This document shows, one piece after another, positions 1 through 9,307 of a stretch of DNA of 38,395 nucleotides. Source of the DNA: an uncultured Clostridia bacterium. Its GTDB lineage: Bacteria; Bacillota; Clostridia; Christensenellales; Borkfalkiaceae. The stretch spans positions 1-38,395 of the forward strand of contig CANQTD010000017.1 in the NCBI GenBank assembly GCA_947626685.1. The letters run 5' to 3'. A program made the position numbers and the translations under genes. The notes beneath the pieces were generated by a model. That model did not search any database. It saw only the letters and a list, made by a program, of their open reading frames with translations, and was not told the DNA's origin. The stretch's first letter is position 1. The number at the start of each line of letters is the position of its first letter.

Positions 1-1
1 G

Positions 2-3000
2 ACGGCTCCGACCGAAGCCGCGACGTACACGGTGCGCGTCACGCTCACAGGCGACGACAAAGACAATTTCGCCAAGACCGAGTATGAACAGACGTTCATC
101 ATCGACCCCGCTGAGCTGTTCGCGACGCTTCCTCATGCGCAGGCGGTCTACGACGGGAAGGAGCACGAGGTGAACCCCGAGTACAGCAAAGATAAACACA
201 CGATCTCCTTCACGTTCAGCAACGTGAGCGGCACGGGCGTGCTTCCCGAATACAACGGGAAGGTCAACCCGTACACGGTGTACTTTTTCACCAATGCGGA
301 CGTCGCGGGCTTCGGCGATTGGACGACGGCGTTCCCGACCGACGCGGCGACGTACAATATCCGCATCGTGCTTGGGTCGAGCAACTTCGTGTTCTCCGTC
401 CCCGCAGACACCGAGAGGCCGGACGTGTTCGAAGGGTTGACCTACTCCATCGACGCGGCGAGCATCCTCCTCTCGGGCGAAGCCGATGCGACAGGCGACG
501 TGCGAATGGAAGGGAAGGGCTACGAGCTCTATCAGAGCTGGTGCAAACAACCGCACAGCTATTCGGGCGTTCCCGTCGAGATCGCGCTCAACGGCAAGAC
601 CGACGTCGCGCTCATTCTCGAAACGTCGTCCGTCGACACGAGCAAGAACTACGAGGGTCTCGTCATCACCTATGTCAGCTGCGTTGCGAGCGGCGATGGC
701 AGCAACGCCTTCGAAAAGGCGGAGGACGGGCACTTCATCCTGAGCGGAACGGGCACCTATCAGATCGTCGTTCAGATCTCCGCGCCCAACCATATCACGC
801 GCAGTCTCACCTTCACCGTCACGATCTCGCCTTCCCAGATACGGCTCCATGTGCAGGATGGCGCGCGCATCGAAGCGGTGTACGGCGACGACTCCGCAGA
901 AAGCGTGCTCACGGCCTTCCTCGACGAGATCAGAAGGGGCACGATCACGGTCACGGGCATCGAGGGGATCGACGACCGCAACAAAGAAGCGCAGGCCGAT
1001 TGGCTGCTTGCGAACGGCTTTGCCATCACGGTGGAATGCTCGACGTACAGCGGTTCCCATCACGTCCCCGTCAACAAGGACGGATATAAGATCGCCATTG
1101 CCTACAACGGCTACGATTCGGATATCCTCTTCCAGATCAACAACACATATACCAATACGATGACGGCGGATCCCATCTACTTCGTCAAGCCGCTTGCCGT
1201 CGAGATCAACTATGCGGATATCCGCGCGGAAGGGCACACCTACGCCTTTGCCGATCTCTGCAACTACATCTTCAGGATGCTCCGCGTCTCCAACGCCTTC
1301 GAGGGCGACGATGTGGAACTCGCCGAACCCGAATCGACGGGCAAGTGGGTGAGCAAGACCGAGACGTACACGGAAGAAAAAGCCATCGACGTCGGCGGTT
1401 ATTGGATCAAACTCTCCCAGCTCTCGGGGAACGACGCGAACAACTACGTCTTTGTCAAGGCCGCGTCTGTCTCGGAGGACGGGACGGAAGTGGAGATCTA
1501 CCGCGACGGGTACAGCTACGGCTGGTTCGAGATCGTGCCGCTCACCGTGGAGATCTCGCTCACCGGTTCGCAGAGCGTGTACGGCGAGCAGTCCGCCATC
1601 TTCGGCAAGGGAACGGAAAAGAGCTTTGCGTTCGGCGAACCGCGCGACACGGTGCTCACGCAATATCTCCAAGCGAACGGGAAGAATGACGACCTCCGCG
1701 CCTTCATTCTCGACCTTCTCGCGATCTATGGTACAGACGGGAAACTTCTCGACGCCGCAAAGGTGCCTTCCGTCGGCGAATACACCGTCAAGATCGACCC
1801 GCTCTCCGAACTTGCGAAGAAGATGTTCGCGGGCGAGGACGGCAAGTACTACTACACCGACGAGCACAACTTCATCCTCGACTTCGGCGGCCACGAGATC
1901 CGCCATACCATCGTAGCGCGCGAGGTCACGCTCGAGCTCGCAGGAAAGAGCAGTTACTACGGCGAAAAGCTCGTCGACCTCAACAACAAGGCGGGCAGTG
2001 CGACACGTCTGCCGTGGAACGAACGCTGGTCGGTCTCGGCACTTTCGCAGTACTCCGTGCTCGACGACGATATCGAAGCCCTCAACGAGGCGATCAATAT
2101 CGAGACGGCGGCGCGGGCGACTTCGAACGCGGGCAACTACGAGATCACGGCGACCGTCCGTTCCACCGACGTTGCGCTCAATTACAGCGTCCAATGGGTC
2201 AAGGGGACGTACGAGATCGAAAAACGCCCCATCCGCGTCAATATCCACGAACAGTCCACCGTGTACGGCGAGGCCAACATTACGGCACACACGTTCACGG
2301 ACGAAGATTGGGACGTCGAAGAGGCGGACGAGACCAACCTCGGGCTCGCTGCGGGGCAGGGCAAGGCGGAACTTCGCATCACGCTCTCCGTCGGCACGTT
2401 CAGCCCCAACGTCATCGTCAAGCAGAACGGGGACGGCACCTATGAGGTGATCGCGCAGGAGGGCGTCATAAGCGGCAACTGCGGAAACGACAACTACGAG
2501 GTGACCTACACGGGCGGCGGCTATAAGATCACCCAGCGCGAAGTGCACCTCAACGTCGATCCCATGACGGTGACGTACGGCGACGCGGGCATTTTCCTCG
2601 GCGCGGAGATCAACGCAACGTGGAAATATGATTCCTCCACACTTTACCGCATCCTCGGCAATGCAAACGGCCTGCGCTTCTATATCGGCAATGACAAGGG
2701 CCACCCCGAGGAGAAGGAAGAGAGGTTCCTGACCGCGGGCAGCTATGAGATCTGGGCGGAGTGGTCGGCAGACGATCCCGAACAGGCCTATAACTATAAG
2801 TTCGTCTTTACCCGCGGCACGCTTACCGTCAACAACGCGACCGTCACGCAAGAGGACGTCTGGGAGAGCCGCCAGCCCTTCCGCGAGAACCTCGCTTCCG
2901 ACGTGAAAGATGAGACGACGGGCTGGTACCGCGTCCTGATCACGGCCGAAATGTTCGGTCTGCAGGGCGACTACGGCCTCACCGGCGAGGAGAAACTCGA

Positions 3001-5734
3001 ATTTGTCTCCGCCAAAGAGGATACCGTGCTCGGAAATTGCACGTTCACCTATCAGATCACCCTCAAGAACGGGCTCACGGTCGACGTCGTGCTCTCGGGC
3101 TTCAAGTTCTTCAACGCAGACGGCGAGAAGGCGCAGTTCGAGTTCGTGACGACGGAGGACGGAGAGAGCTATCTGCTCTTCCACAGCGTCGGCGAATGGA
3201 CGTTCGACGTCACCATCACGGCGGGCAGCCACAACGAGGCCACCTTCGAATACACCTTCGTCATCACGAGCGTGCACGCCATCCTCACGCTCCAGCGCCT
3301 GATCCCCGAAAAGACGATCGAGTACAAAGACGGATGGAGCTACGCAGACAACAACAGCATCGGAATCGTCTATCACGCAGGGCTCGACGAGTACGAGCTC
3401 ACAGAGGCACTTGAATCGTATATCTTCGATACCGACGGCATGATCTTCAGCGTCACGGGCACCTTCGTCGACGCCTACAAGGAGATGTATCTCGACGATT
3501 GGATCGCGCTCATCCGCTCGTACACGCATATCGAGGTCGTGGGCGCAACGGTGAGCAAGGGCGGATACCTCAACGCGGGGACGTACGATCTGCAGATCGT
3601 CGCCAAGCCGGGTGCGCCGTTCACGGCGGCATTCGCAGTCTCGGGTATCCCGACGGGCGTCGGGGTCGGCGGCGAGCGCAGGCTTGTCGTCAAGCCGTAC
3701 GAGCTTGAGATCGATTGGCTCGACGAGAGCAAGCTCCACGAAGAGGAGAAAGTCGAACAGACGGACGACGCGATCACCTACACGTACAGCGGTTGGGATT
3801 ATGTGCAGATCCCCACGTTCGCCAACGTGCTCGAGGGCGACGACGTCACAGCTCCCGAACAGAACCGCAACTTCATGTTCTACGATCTCACGAACGAGGA
3901 GGAAGTCCACTCCATCCGCAATGTGGGAAGCTACGAGCTCAGACTGCTCTATGACGGCGATACGATTCTGCTTCTCGGCAGCGACGCAGGCAACTATGTC
4001 CTTCCCGAAAAGCTCACGATGGCCTTCAACGTCATCCAAAGGCAAGTGACCGTCACGATCGAGGACAATGAGGCCGTCCACTACGGCGATCGCATCGACC
4101 GCTACATCAAATGGACCGTGAAAGGGCTCGGTCACGACGACCATGAGAACGACCTCGGCATCCAATTCACCATCTGCAACGCGGACGGTGAGGAACTCGG
4201 ATACGGGAGCTATGTCAGCAATGTGGGCAAGTACCGCGTCTTGGGCGAATGGAACAATCCCAACTACGACGTGGTGTTCGTCGGCAGCTGGGACGGCGAC
4301 GATGAGTATAAGGGCCATGCGGGCACCTACACGATCACGCCGCGCTCCATCGACGTCACGATCGAAAGCGCGTCCTCGACATACGGCGACGACGATCCCG
4401 TGTTTACCTACAACAAGCCCATCGCAAACCTCGCCTTCTCGGAGACCTTTGAGGATATCGGCATCGCGCTCACCCGCGACGCAGGGCAGAACGCAGGACG
4501 GTACGCCATCAAGGGCGGCCATACCAACGGGAACTACGCCGTGACCTTCCACGGAGATTGGGAGAGCGCGGATGAATTCAACGGCCATGCGGGCACCTAC
4601 ACCATCGAGGAGAAAGAAATCCATATCACGATAAACGCCCAGAGCTATATCTATGGCGAATGGCACGACGACAGCGACATGGCGAACCTCGCGCTCGGAT
4701 TCGAACTTACAGAGGATTCTCTCCTGGGTTGGTCCGACGAAAAGGATAGCCTGAAACTCACCATCCGCAAGGAAAGCGGGGAGCACGTGGGCGTGTATGA
4801 CATCTTCGCCGCCGAAGACGACGATCCCAACTATATCATCGTGGTCGACAATGCGGCTGAGGGCAACAAGCTCTTCACCATCACGCAGCGCAAGATCACC
4901 GTCGTGATCGGGGACAGCGAAAGCGTCTACAGCGAAGCCCTCGTGGAGGACAGCGCGTTCACATGGCATGTCGGCGAAGGTCTCGGCCTCGCCAAAGGAG
5001 ACGACAGGGCGGTCCTCAACGTCGTCCTCACCCTCAACGATCGCGCGACCGCGAAGGACGCGGGCAAGTACGTCATCAGCGGCCGCTGGGATAATCCCGA
5101 CTACGATGTACAATTCGCGGGCAGCTGGGTCGGCGACGACGCGTATAACGGCCATGCGGGCACCTATGAGATCCTCCGCGCCAAGAACGTGCTCGATCGT
5201 TCCTTCCTGCTCGAGGAGATGAACGAGGGCGACACGCCCGACGAAAGCCTCGTGACGCCTGTCTCCAAGTTCGGCACCGTCGTCGTCACCTATTGGCGCG
5301 ACGAGGCAAGGACGGATCTGGTCGTGGGCGAGCTCTCCAAATTTGCGGCGGGAACGTACTACGTCACCGTCACAGTGGCGGGGACCCTCAACTACACCGA
5401 CATCCACGAGGAATTCAGCTTCCGCGTCAATGAGAGCTTCGGCGTGGTGAACAACGATCTCGACATTTTGCCGTATATCTTGATCTGGTCGATGCAGGTC
5501 CCGATCCTTGCCGCCGCGCTCATCTTCGCCCGCAAAAAGAAGAAGCGCGCGCCCGCAGGCGGGGGACCCGACGGCACCCCCGAAGCGCAACCGCCGCAGG
5601 ACGGAGAAACGGCAACGCAGCCGCCGCAGGACGGAGAAACGGAACAGCAACCCGCGCCGGAAGAGCCCGAAGGCTCGCAAGCGCAACAAGCCCCCGAGGG
5701 GGATGAAACGGACCCAACCCCTGACGGGGAGTAA
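2..5734 (+). CDS. Very large repeat surface protein with MBG/YDG-like domains, C-terminal membrane anchor (5' end missing)
   Basis: The frame is open from the window edge, so the true start lies upstream; the GTG at 32 is only the first internal start-like codon. About 1,910 residues are visible. They form a string of beta-rich modules marked by a recurrent 'S-x-Y-G-(D/E)' motif (near 877, 1573, 1952, 2257, 2572, 4079, 4381, 4652; degenerate at 4925) and by module ends reading GHAGTY(T/E)I (near 4315, 4584, 5152). This is the look of MBG/YDG-type domains of bacterial surface proteins. A hydrophobic helix (about 5467-5527) is followed by a basic RKKKKR stop-transfer run and a Pro/Gln/Glu tail with two PPQDGET units. 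There is no LPXTG motif, so anchoring is by the membrane helix. Adhesion or envelope architecture is likely but not shown. The stop is 22 bases before the next gene, suggesting co-transcription. Confidence 0.85.
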   Translation, partial: TAPTEAATYTVRVTLTGDDKDNFAKTEYEQTFIIDPAELFATLPHAQAVYDGKEHEVNPEYSKDKHTISFTFSNVSGTGVLPEYNGKVNPYTVYFFTNADVAGFGDWTTAFPTDAATYNIRIVLGSSNFVFSVPADTERPDVFEGLTYSIDAASILLSGEADATGDVRMEGKGYELYQSWCKQPHSYSGVPVEIALNGKTDVALILETSSVDTSKNYEGLVITYVSCVASGDGSNAFEKAEDGHFILSGTGTYQIVVQISAPNHITRSLTFTVTISPSQIRLHVQDGARIEAVYGDDSAESVLTAFLDEIRRGTITVTGIEGIDDRNKEAQADWLLANGFAITVECSTYSGSHHVPVNKDGYKIAIAYNGYDSDILFQINNTYTNTMTADPIYFVKPLAVEINYADIRAEGHTYAFADLCNYIFRMLRVSNAFEGDDVELAEPESTGKWVSKTETYTEEKAIDVGGYWIKLSQLSGNDANNYVFVKAASVSEDGTEVEIYRDGYSYGWFEIVPLTVEISLTGSQSVYGEQSAIFGKGTEKSFAFGEPRDTVLTQYLQANGKNDDLRAFILDLLAIYGTDGKLLDAAKVPSVGEYTVKIDPLSELAKKMFAGEDGKYYYTDEHNFILDFGGHEIRHTIVAREVTLELAGKSSYYGEKLVDLNNKAGSATRLPWNERWSVSALSQYSVLDDDIEALNEAINIETAARATSNAGNYEITATVRSTDVALNYSVQWVKGTYEIEKRPIRVNIHEQSTVYGEANITAHTFTDEDWDVEEADETNLGLAAGQGKAELRITLSVGTFSPNVIVKQNGDGTYEVIAQEGVISGNCGNDNYEVTYTGGGYKITQREVHLNVDPMTVTYGDAGIFLGAEINATWKYDSSTLYRILGNANGLRFYIGNDKGHPEEKEERFLTAGSYEIWAEWSADDPEQAYNYKFVFTRGTLTVNNATVTQEDVWESRQPFRENLASDVKDETTGWYRVLITAEMFGLQGDYGLTGEEKLEFVSAKEDTVLGNCTFTYQITLKNGLTVDVVLSGFKFFNADGEKAQFEFVTTEDGESYLLFHSVGEWTFDVTITAGSHNEATFEYTFVITSVHAILTLQRLIPEKTIEYKDGWSYADNNSIGIVYHAGLDEYELTEALESYIFDTDGMIFSVTGTFVDAYKEMYLDDWIALIRSYTHIEVVGATVSKGGYLNAGTYDLQIVAKPGAPFTAAFAVSGIPTGVGVGGERRLVVKPYELEIDWLDESKLHEEEKVEQTDDAITYTYSGWDYVQIPTFANVLEGDDVTAPEQNRNFMFYDLTNEEEVHSIRNVGSYELRLLYDGDTILLLGSDAGNYVLPEKLTMAFNVIQRQVTVTIEDNEAVHYGDRIDRYIKWTVKGLGHDDHENDLGIQFTICNADGEELGYGSYVSNVGKYRVLGEWNNPNYDVVFVGSWDGDDEYKGHAGTYTITPRSIDVTIESASSTYGDDDPVFTYNKPIANLAFSETFEDIGIALTRDAGQNAGRYAIKGGHTNGNYAVTFHGDWESADEFNGHAGTYTIEEKEIHITINAQSYIYGEWHDDSDMANLALGFELTEDSLLGWSDEKDSLKLTIRKESGEHVGVYDIFAAEDDDPNYIIVVDNAAEGNKLFTITQRKITVVIGDSESVYSEALVEDSAFTWHVGEGLGLAKGDDRAVLNVVLTLNDRATAKDAGKYVISGRWDNPDYDVQFAGSWVGDDAYNGHAGTYEILRAKNVLDRSFLLEEMNEGDTPDESLVTPVSKFGTVVVTYWRDEARTDLVVGELSKFAAGTYYVTVTVAGTLNYTDIHEEFSFRVNESFGVVNNDLDILPYILIWSMQVPILAAALIFARKKKKRAPAGGGPDGTPEAQPPQDGETATQPPQDGETEQQPAPEEPEGSQAQQAPEGDETDPTPDGE

Positions 5735-5756
5735 ATAATAAGGCAGGTATTGAGAG

Positions 5757-8732
5757 ATGTGTAACATTTTGAACGCATTAAAGATCGGCTCGTGGGAGAT
5801 CCCGTGGACGATGGAAGAGGCCCTCTTCTGGAATCTGATCGCACAGGTCTGCTTGCTGCTCGCAGTGGTCATCGTCTTTATCATCGTGATAAGACGGGTC
5901 CTCAAAGACGTGGCGCCGCAGAAGATCGAATTTCCGAAGGAAGAACGCACCCTCATGGGGATCACGCTGGACGCCAGTATGGTACAGCGGGACTTCAAAG
6001 TAGGGGATGAGTTCGCATGCGACGGGCTACTGGTCATCGCCAATTACAATTTGGCGCCCGCGAGCGAAGTGGTCGGCGAATTTACGGTCATCAGTCAGGA
6101 GATGCTCAAAAACGAGGAGGCGCTCGAAGCGCTCACCGAATGTCTGGTCGTCGCCCCCGACATGACCGAGCCGGGCAAAAAGACGGTCAACGTGAGCTAC
6201 CGCGGCCAGAGCACGAGCTTCATCATCTCCGTCACGGAGGTAGAAGAGGCCGAGCCCGTGCCCGAAGAGACCGAAGAGCCCGCCGAGGAGACAGCTGCGG
6301 AGCCCGCAAGGCCCGTCACCGTCATCGCTACGCCCGCGCCCGTCAAGCGCGCGCTGGTGGGCATCAGCGTAGACGCTTCCCTCGTCCGCCGCGACTTCTA
6401 TGTGGGCGACGAGTTCGAGTGCGAAGGCCTCATCGTCATGGCGCACTTCAACACCGCGCCGTACACGGTGCAGGCGAGCAAGTTCCAGATCGCGCCGCCC
6501 GACATGATGAGCTCGGGCAAGAAGGCCGTCCTCGTACGGGTGGACCAGGAGTACGCGCTCTATGGCGTCAATATCATGGAGCCCGCCCAACTGCCCGCAG
6601 AGGAGCCCGCGCCCGAACGCGAACTTCTCTCCATCGCCCTCGATACGACGGTCGTCCAGCGGGAATTCTTCGTGGGCGACACCTTCAACAGCGACGGGCT
6701 CATCGTCACCGCCAATTACAGCGGGGAGCCCCTTTCCGAGCAGGTCACGGAGTATGAGATCGTTGCGCCCGACATGTCCGAAGAGGGCAAGCCGACCGTC
6801 ACGGTCAAGTACGGCGACAAGACCGCCGTTTACGCCATCTCCGTCGCGGCGGTCCCCGCCGAGGAAGAGCCCGAAGAGGGACCCGCGCCCGAGCGCATCC
6901 TCATGAGCATCACCCTCAATACGGACGCGGTGCAGAAGGAATTCACCGCGGGCGACAGCCTCAGCCACGAGGGACTCATCGTCACGGCGAATTACAGCGA
7001 GGAGCCCTATACCGAAGAGGTCACCGACTATACCGTCCTTGCGCCCGATATGACCAAAGAGGGCAAGCCGACCGTCACGGTCGCCTATCAGGACATGATG
7101 GCGGGCTACCAGATCGTCATCAACGCCGCTCCCGCCGAAGAAGAGCCCGAAAAGGAGCCCGAAGAGGAGCCCGAGGTCATCCATATCAAACCCGAGCCCG
7201 TCATCATCGAGGAAGAGTCCTTCGAGGCAGGGAAACTCCGCTACAACAAGAGCTTCACCGCGAGGATCATCCAATCGGACGACGTCGTCAAGAATTGGTA
7301 CACGCAGATCAAGAACGAGCTACTCTCTTACAAGAAGGCGAAGGCGCGCATGAGCTGGAAGCGCGAAAACTTCCGCGTCGGCCGCCTCCCGTTCGCCCGC
7401 TTCGGCTTCCGCGGCAAGACGCTCTGCCTCTTCCTGCCTCTCAATCCGCTCGAACTCGAAGATACCAAGTACAAGGTCGAGGACGTGTCCGACAACGCCA
7501 GCTTTGCCGAAACGCCCTGCATGTTCCGTATCAAGAACGACCGCCGCGTGAAGTATGCGATGGAGCTCATCGCGCTCGTCGCGGCAGGCATCGGCGCTCC
7601 CCGCGTCGAGCATGAGTCCGAGGACTTCTACATGCCGTATGAGGGCGTCGTCGAGCTCATCAACAAGGGGCTCATCAAGCGCAATATCAAGACCAAAGCC
7701 GACGAAGCGATCTTCACGGAGAACCGCAACGCGGCGGAAGAGGGACCCAAGCCGACCGAGACGGAGATCGCGCCCGGGATCATCATCCGCGCCGTGTCCG
7801 AGAAGTCGGAGGAGGCGGAGGCCGAGATCGCCGTCGCCGAGGACGCCGAAGAACCCGCTCCCGTCGAGGAAGCGTTCGACGAGCCCGCGCCTATTGTCGA
7901 CGAACCCATGCCCATTGAGGATGAGCCTATCGTAGACGAGCCTGCTCCAATCGAAGAGGAACCTGTCGTAGACGAGCCCGCTCCGATCGAAGAGGAGCCC
8001 GCTCCTGTTGAGGAAGAGCCCGTCGAGGAACCCATGCCCATTGAGGATGAACCCGTCGAGGAACCCGCTCCTGTTGAAGAGGAGCCTGTCGATGAACCCA
8101 TGCCCATTGAGGATGAACCTGTTGAGGAACTTGCTCCTATCGAAGAAGAGCCTGTTGAGGAACCCGCTCCTGTTGAAGAGGAACCTGTCGTAGACGAGCC
8201 CGCTCCTGTCGAAGAAGAGCCCGTTGTCGATGAGCCCGCTCCGATCGAAGAGGAGCCCGTCGTAGACGAACCTGCTCCGATCGAAGAGGAGCCCGTAGAT
8301 GAACCCGCTCCGATCGAAGAGGAGCCCGTTGTCGATGAGCCCGCTCCGATCGAAGAGGAGCCCGTCGTAGACGAACCTGCTCCGATCGAAGAGGAGCCCG
8401 TAGATGAACCCGCTCCGATCGAAGAGGAGCCCGTAGATGAACCCGCTCCCTTTGAAGAGGAGCCTATTGTCGACGAGCCTACTCCTGTTGAAGAGGAACC
8501 TGTCGTAGACGAGCCCGCTCCTGTCGAAGAAGAGCCCGTTGTCGATGAGCCCGCTCCGATCGAAGAAGAGCCCGCAGACGAGCCTGTTCCGATCGACGAG
8601 ATCTTTGACGAGACCGAGGAAGCGGCACCCATGTCCGAGAACGGCAGTGCGGGAGAGGATCCCAATCAGGGCGTGTCCGCCAAGAGCTCGCTCAGCATGC
8701 GCCGCCGCCGCAACCGCCATAAGCACAGATAA
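5757..8732 (+). CDS. Membrane-anchored protein with four Big_3-like Ig repeats, clostridial domain of unknown function and acidic EP-repeat tail
   Basis: 991 residues. One transmembrane helix lies at about residues 23-46. Four Ig-like repeats follow (about 65-160 with an insertion, 200-275, 290-365, 380-455). Each begins with a pattern like 'I-x-(L/V)-(D/N)-(A/T)-x-x-V-(Q/R)-(R/K)-(D/E)-F-x-x-G-D' and contains '(D/E)GL(I/L)V-A-(N/H)', as in Big_3 domains. Residues about 490-650 form a globular domain rich in basic and aromatic residues (RYNKSFTARI, KNELLSYKKAK, KNDRRVKYAMELI). It resembles a domain I know from many uncharacterised clostridial proteins; I cannot name its function. Residues about 698-948 are a Glu/Asp/Pro repeat, and the C-terminus is basic (RRRRNRHKHR). 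Positive charges directly after the helix (IRRVLK) predict a cytoplasmic C-terminal side, odd for Ig repeats. The ribosome site (AGGCAGG at 5741) is weak. A strong terminator follows. Confidence 0.85.
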   Translation: MCNILNALKIGSWEIPWTMEEALFWNLIAQVCLLLAVVIVFIIVIRRVLKDVAPQKIEFPKEERTLMGITLDASMVQRDFKVGDEFACDGLLVIANYNLAPASEVVGEFTVISQEMLKNEEALEALTECLVVAPDMTEPGKKTVNVSYRGQSTSFIISVTEVEEAEPVPEETEEPAEETAAEPARPVTVIATPAPVKRALVGISVDASLVRRDFYVGDEFECEGLIVMAHFNTAPYTVQASKFQIAPPDMMSSGKKAVLVRVDQEYALYGVNIMEPAQLPAEEPAPERELLSIALDTTVVQREFFVGDTFNSDGLIVTANYSGEPLSEQVTEYEIVAPDMSEEGKPTVTVKYGDKTAVYAISVAAVPAEEEPEEGPAPERILMSITLNTDAVQKEFTAGDSLSHEGLIVTANYSEEPYTEEVTDYTVLAPDMTKEGKPTVTVAYQDMMAGYQIVINAAPAEEEPEKEPEEEPEVIHIKPEPVIIEEESFEAGKLRYNKSFTARIIQSDDVVKNWYTQIKNELLSYKKAKARMSWKRENFRVGRLPFARFGFRGKTLCLFLPLNPLELEDTKYKVEDVSDNASFAETPCMFRIKNDRRVKYAMELIALVAAGIGAPRVEHESEDFYMPYEGVVELINKGLIKRNIKTKADEAIFTENRNAAEEGPKPTETEIAPGIIIRAVSEKSEEAEAEIAVAEDAEEPAPVEEAFDEPAPIVDEPMPIEDEPIVDEPAPIEEEPVVDEPAPIEEEPAPVEEEPVEEPMPIEDEPVEEPAPVEEEPVDEPMPIEDEPVEELAPIEEEPVEEPAPVEEEPVVDEPAPVEEEPVVDEPAPIEEEPVVDEPAPIEEEPVDEPAPIEEEPVVDEPAPIEEEPVVDEPAPIEEEPVDEPAPIEEEPVDEPAPFEEEPIVDEPTPVEEEPVVDEPAPVEEEPVVDEPAPIEEEPADEPVPIDEIFDETEEAAPMSENGSAGEDPNQGVSAKSSLSMRRRRNRHKHR
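7900..8600 (+). repeat. In-frame tandem repeat coding for (V/D)EPAPIEEEPV-type acidic units
   Basis: Units of mostly 30-36 bases encode EPAPIEEEPVVD, EPAPIEEEPVD and EPMPIEDEPVE variants. Neighbouring units are nearly identical at DNA level (for example GAGCCCGCTCCGATCGAAGA recurs several times between 8226 and 8440). This indicates expansion by slippage or unequal recombination, so the copy number probably varies between strains. The product is a stiff, strongly negative linker or binding surface. Confidence 0.9.
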
Positions 8733-8740
8733 TCACCAAC

Positions 8741-8778
8741 AAAAAGAGGAAGGCTCGCCCTTCCTCTTTTTGTTTTTT
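8741..8778 (+). terminator. Rho-independent terminator after the surface protein genes
   Basis: A perfect 13-bp stem (8741-8753 with 8759-8771, AAAAAGAGGAAGG and its complement) with a 5-base loop is followed by G and a run of six T. It ends the transcript of the two upstream genes. Confidence 0.92.
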
Positions 8779-8810
8779 CCCGTATCTCCCATTTTTCGGC
8801 AGAGATTTCA

Positions 8811-8839
8811 GGTATGCGCATGAAAGCATATGCTATACT
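8811..8839 (+). promoter_or_regulatory. Extended -10 promoter of the ArsR-type gene, with imperfect palindrome
   Basis: TGCTATACT at 8831-8839 is an extended -10 element, 23 bases before the start codon. No good -35 is visible at 16-18 bp. The element sits in a dyad-rich stretch (ATGCGCAT at 8814, GCATATGC at 8826), which could be an autoregulatory operator as in other ArsR genes. The promoter is fairly likely; the operator is a guess. Confidence 0.45.
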
Positions 8840-8862
8840 GTCCCAAAAAAGGAGAATTGTCT

Positions 8863-9198
8863 ATGGAAACTTTGCTTCTCGACCGGCGCACGAAAGGGCT
8901 CATCGAGGGGTACGTCCCCGAAGGGGAGCTCCTCGAATCGCTCGTGCGTTTCTTCTCGATCTTTTCGGACAGCACGCGGCTGCGCATCCTCTCCGCGCTC
9001 GCGATCTCCGAGATGTGCGTGACGGATATCTCGCGCGTGCTCGGGATCAACCAGACGACGGTCTCCCACCAGCTCCGCTTTTTGAAGGACGCGGGCATGG
9101 TGCGCACCGACCGCCACGGAAAGATCATCTTCTATTCCCTCTACGATGAGATCGTGAACGACGTTCTTCTCAAAGGGGTCGAATTTTTGGGCTACTGA
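8863..9198 (+). CDS. ArsR/SmtB-family winged-helix repressor
   Basis: 111 residues, the usual size for the family. The start is ATG 8863, with GGAG at 8851-8854; an upstream in-frame ATG at 8830 lies inside the promoter and has no ribosome site. The core reads FSDSTRLRILSAL, then EMCVTDISRVLG and the recognition helix NQTTVSHQLRFLKDAG, then the wing HGKIIFYSL, all standard ArsR features. In metal sensors of the ArsR/CadC type the third helix carries ELCVCDL; here it is EMCVTD, with only one Cys. A classic thiolate metal site is therefore absent, and the signal may be another metal site, a redox cue or none. It is a single-gene unit between two terminators, with no metal-resistance gene next to it, so its target is unknown. 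Confidence 0.88.
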   Translation: METLLLDRRTKGLIEGYVPEGELLESLVRFFSIFSDSTRLRILSALAISEMCVTDISRVLGINQTTVSHQLRFLKDAGMVRTDRHGKIIFYSLYDEIVNDVLLKGVEFLGY

Positions 9199-9208
9199 CC
9201 CGCGCCGC

Positions 9209-9247
9209 GCCCGCCCTTCCCGTTCGGAAGGGCGGGCAACTTTTTTT
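9209..9247 (+). terminator. Rho-independent terminator after the ArsR-type gene
   Basis: A perfect 12-bp GC-rich stem (9209-9220 with 9226-9237) with the 5-base loop CGTTC is followed by AAC and seven T at 9241-9247. Confidence 0.92.
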
Positions 9248-9272
9248 CCTGCGGAAAAAAACCGCAATATCC

Positions 9273-9301
9273 TTGAAAAAAGTTGACAGAGCGTGTATAA
9301 T
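9273..9301 (+). promoter_or_regulatory. Promoter of the uvrC run, positioned for a leaderless mRNA
   Basis: TTGAAA (9273-9278), a 17-bp spacer and a perfect TATAAT (9296-9301). Transcription would start about seven bases after the -10, at about 9308, which is the A of the uvrC ATG. A TTGACA at 9283 is only 7 bp from the -10 and cannot serve as its -35. Confidence 0.75.
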
Positions 9302-9307
9302 AAAGAT

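Noticed and set aside
9283-9288. TTGACA as the -35 of the uvrC promoter
   Set aside because: Only 7 bp from the TATAAT; TTGAAA at 9273 has the correct 17-bp spacing.
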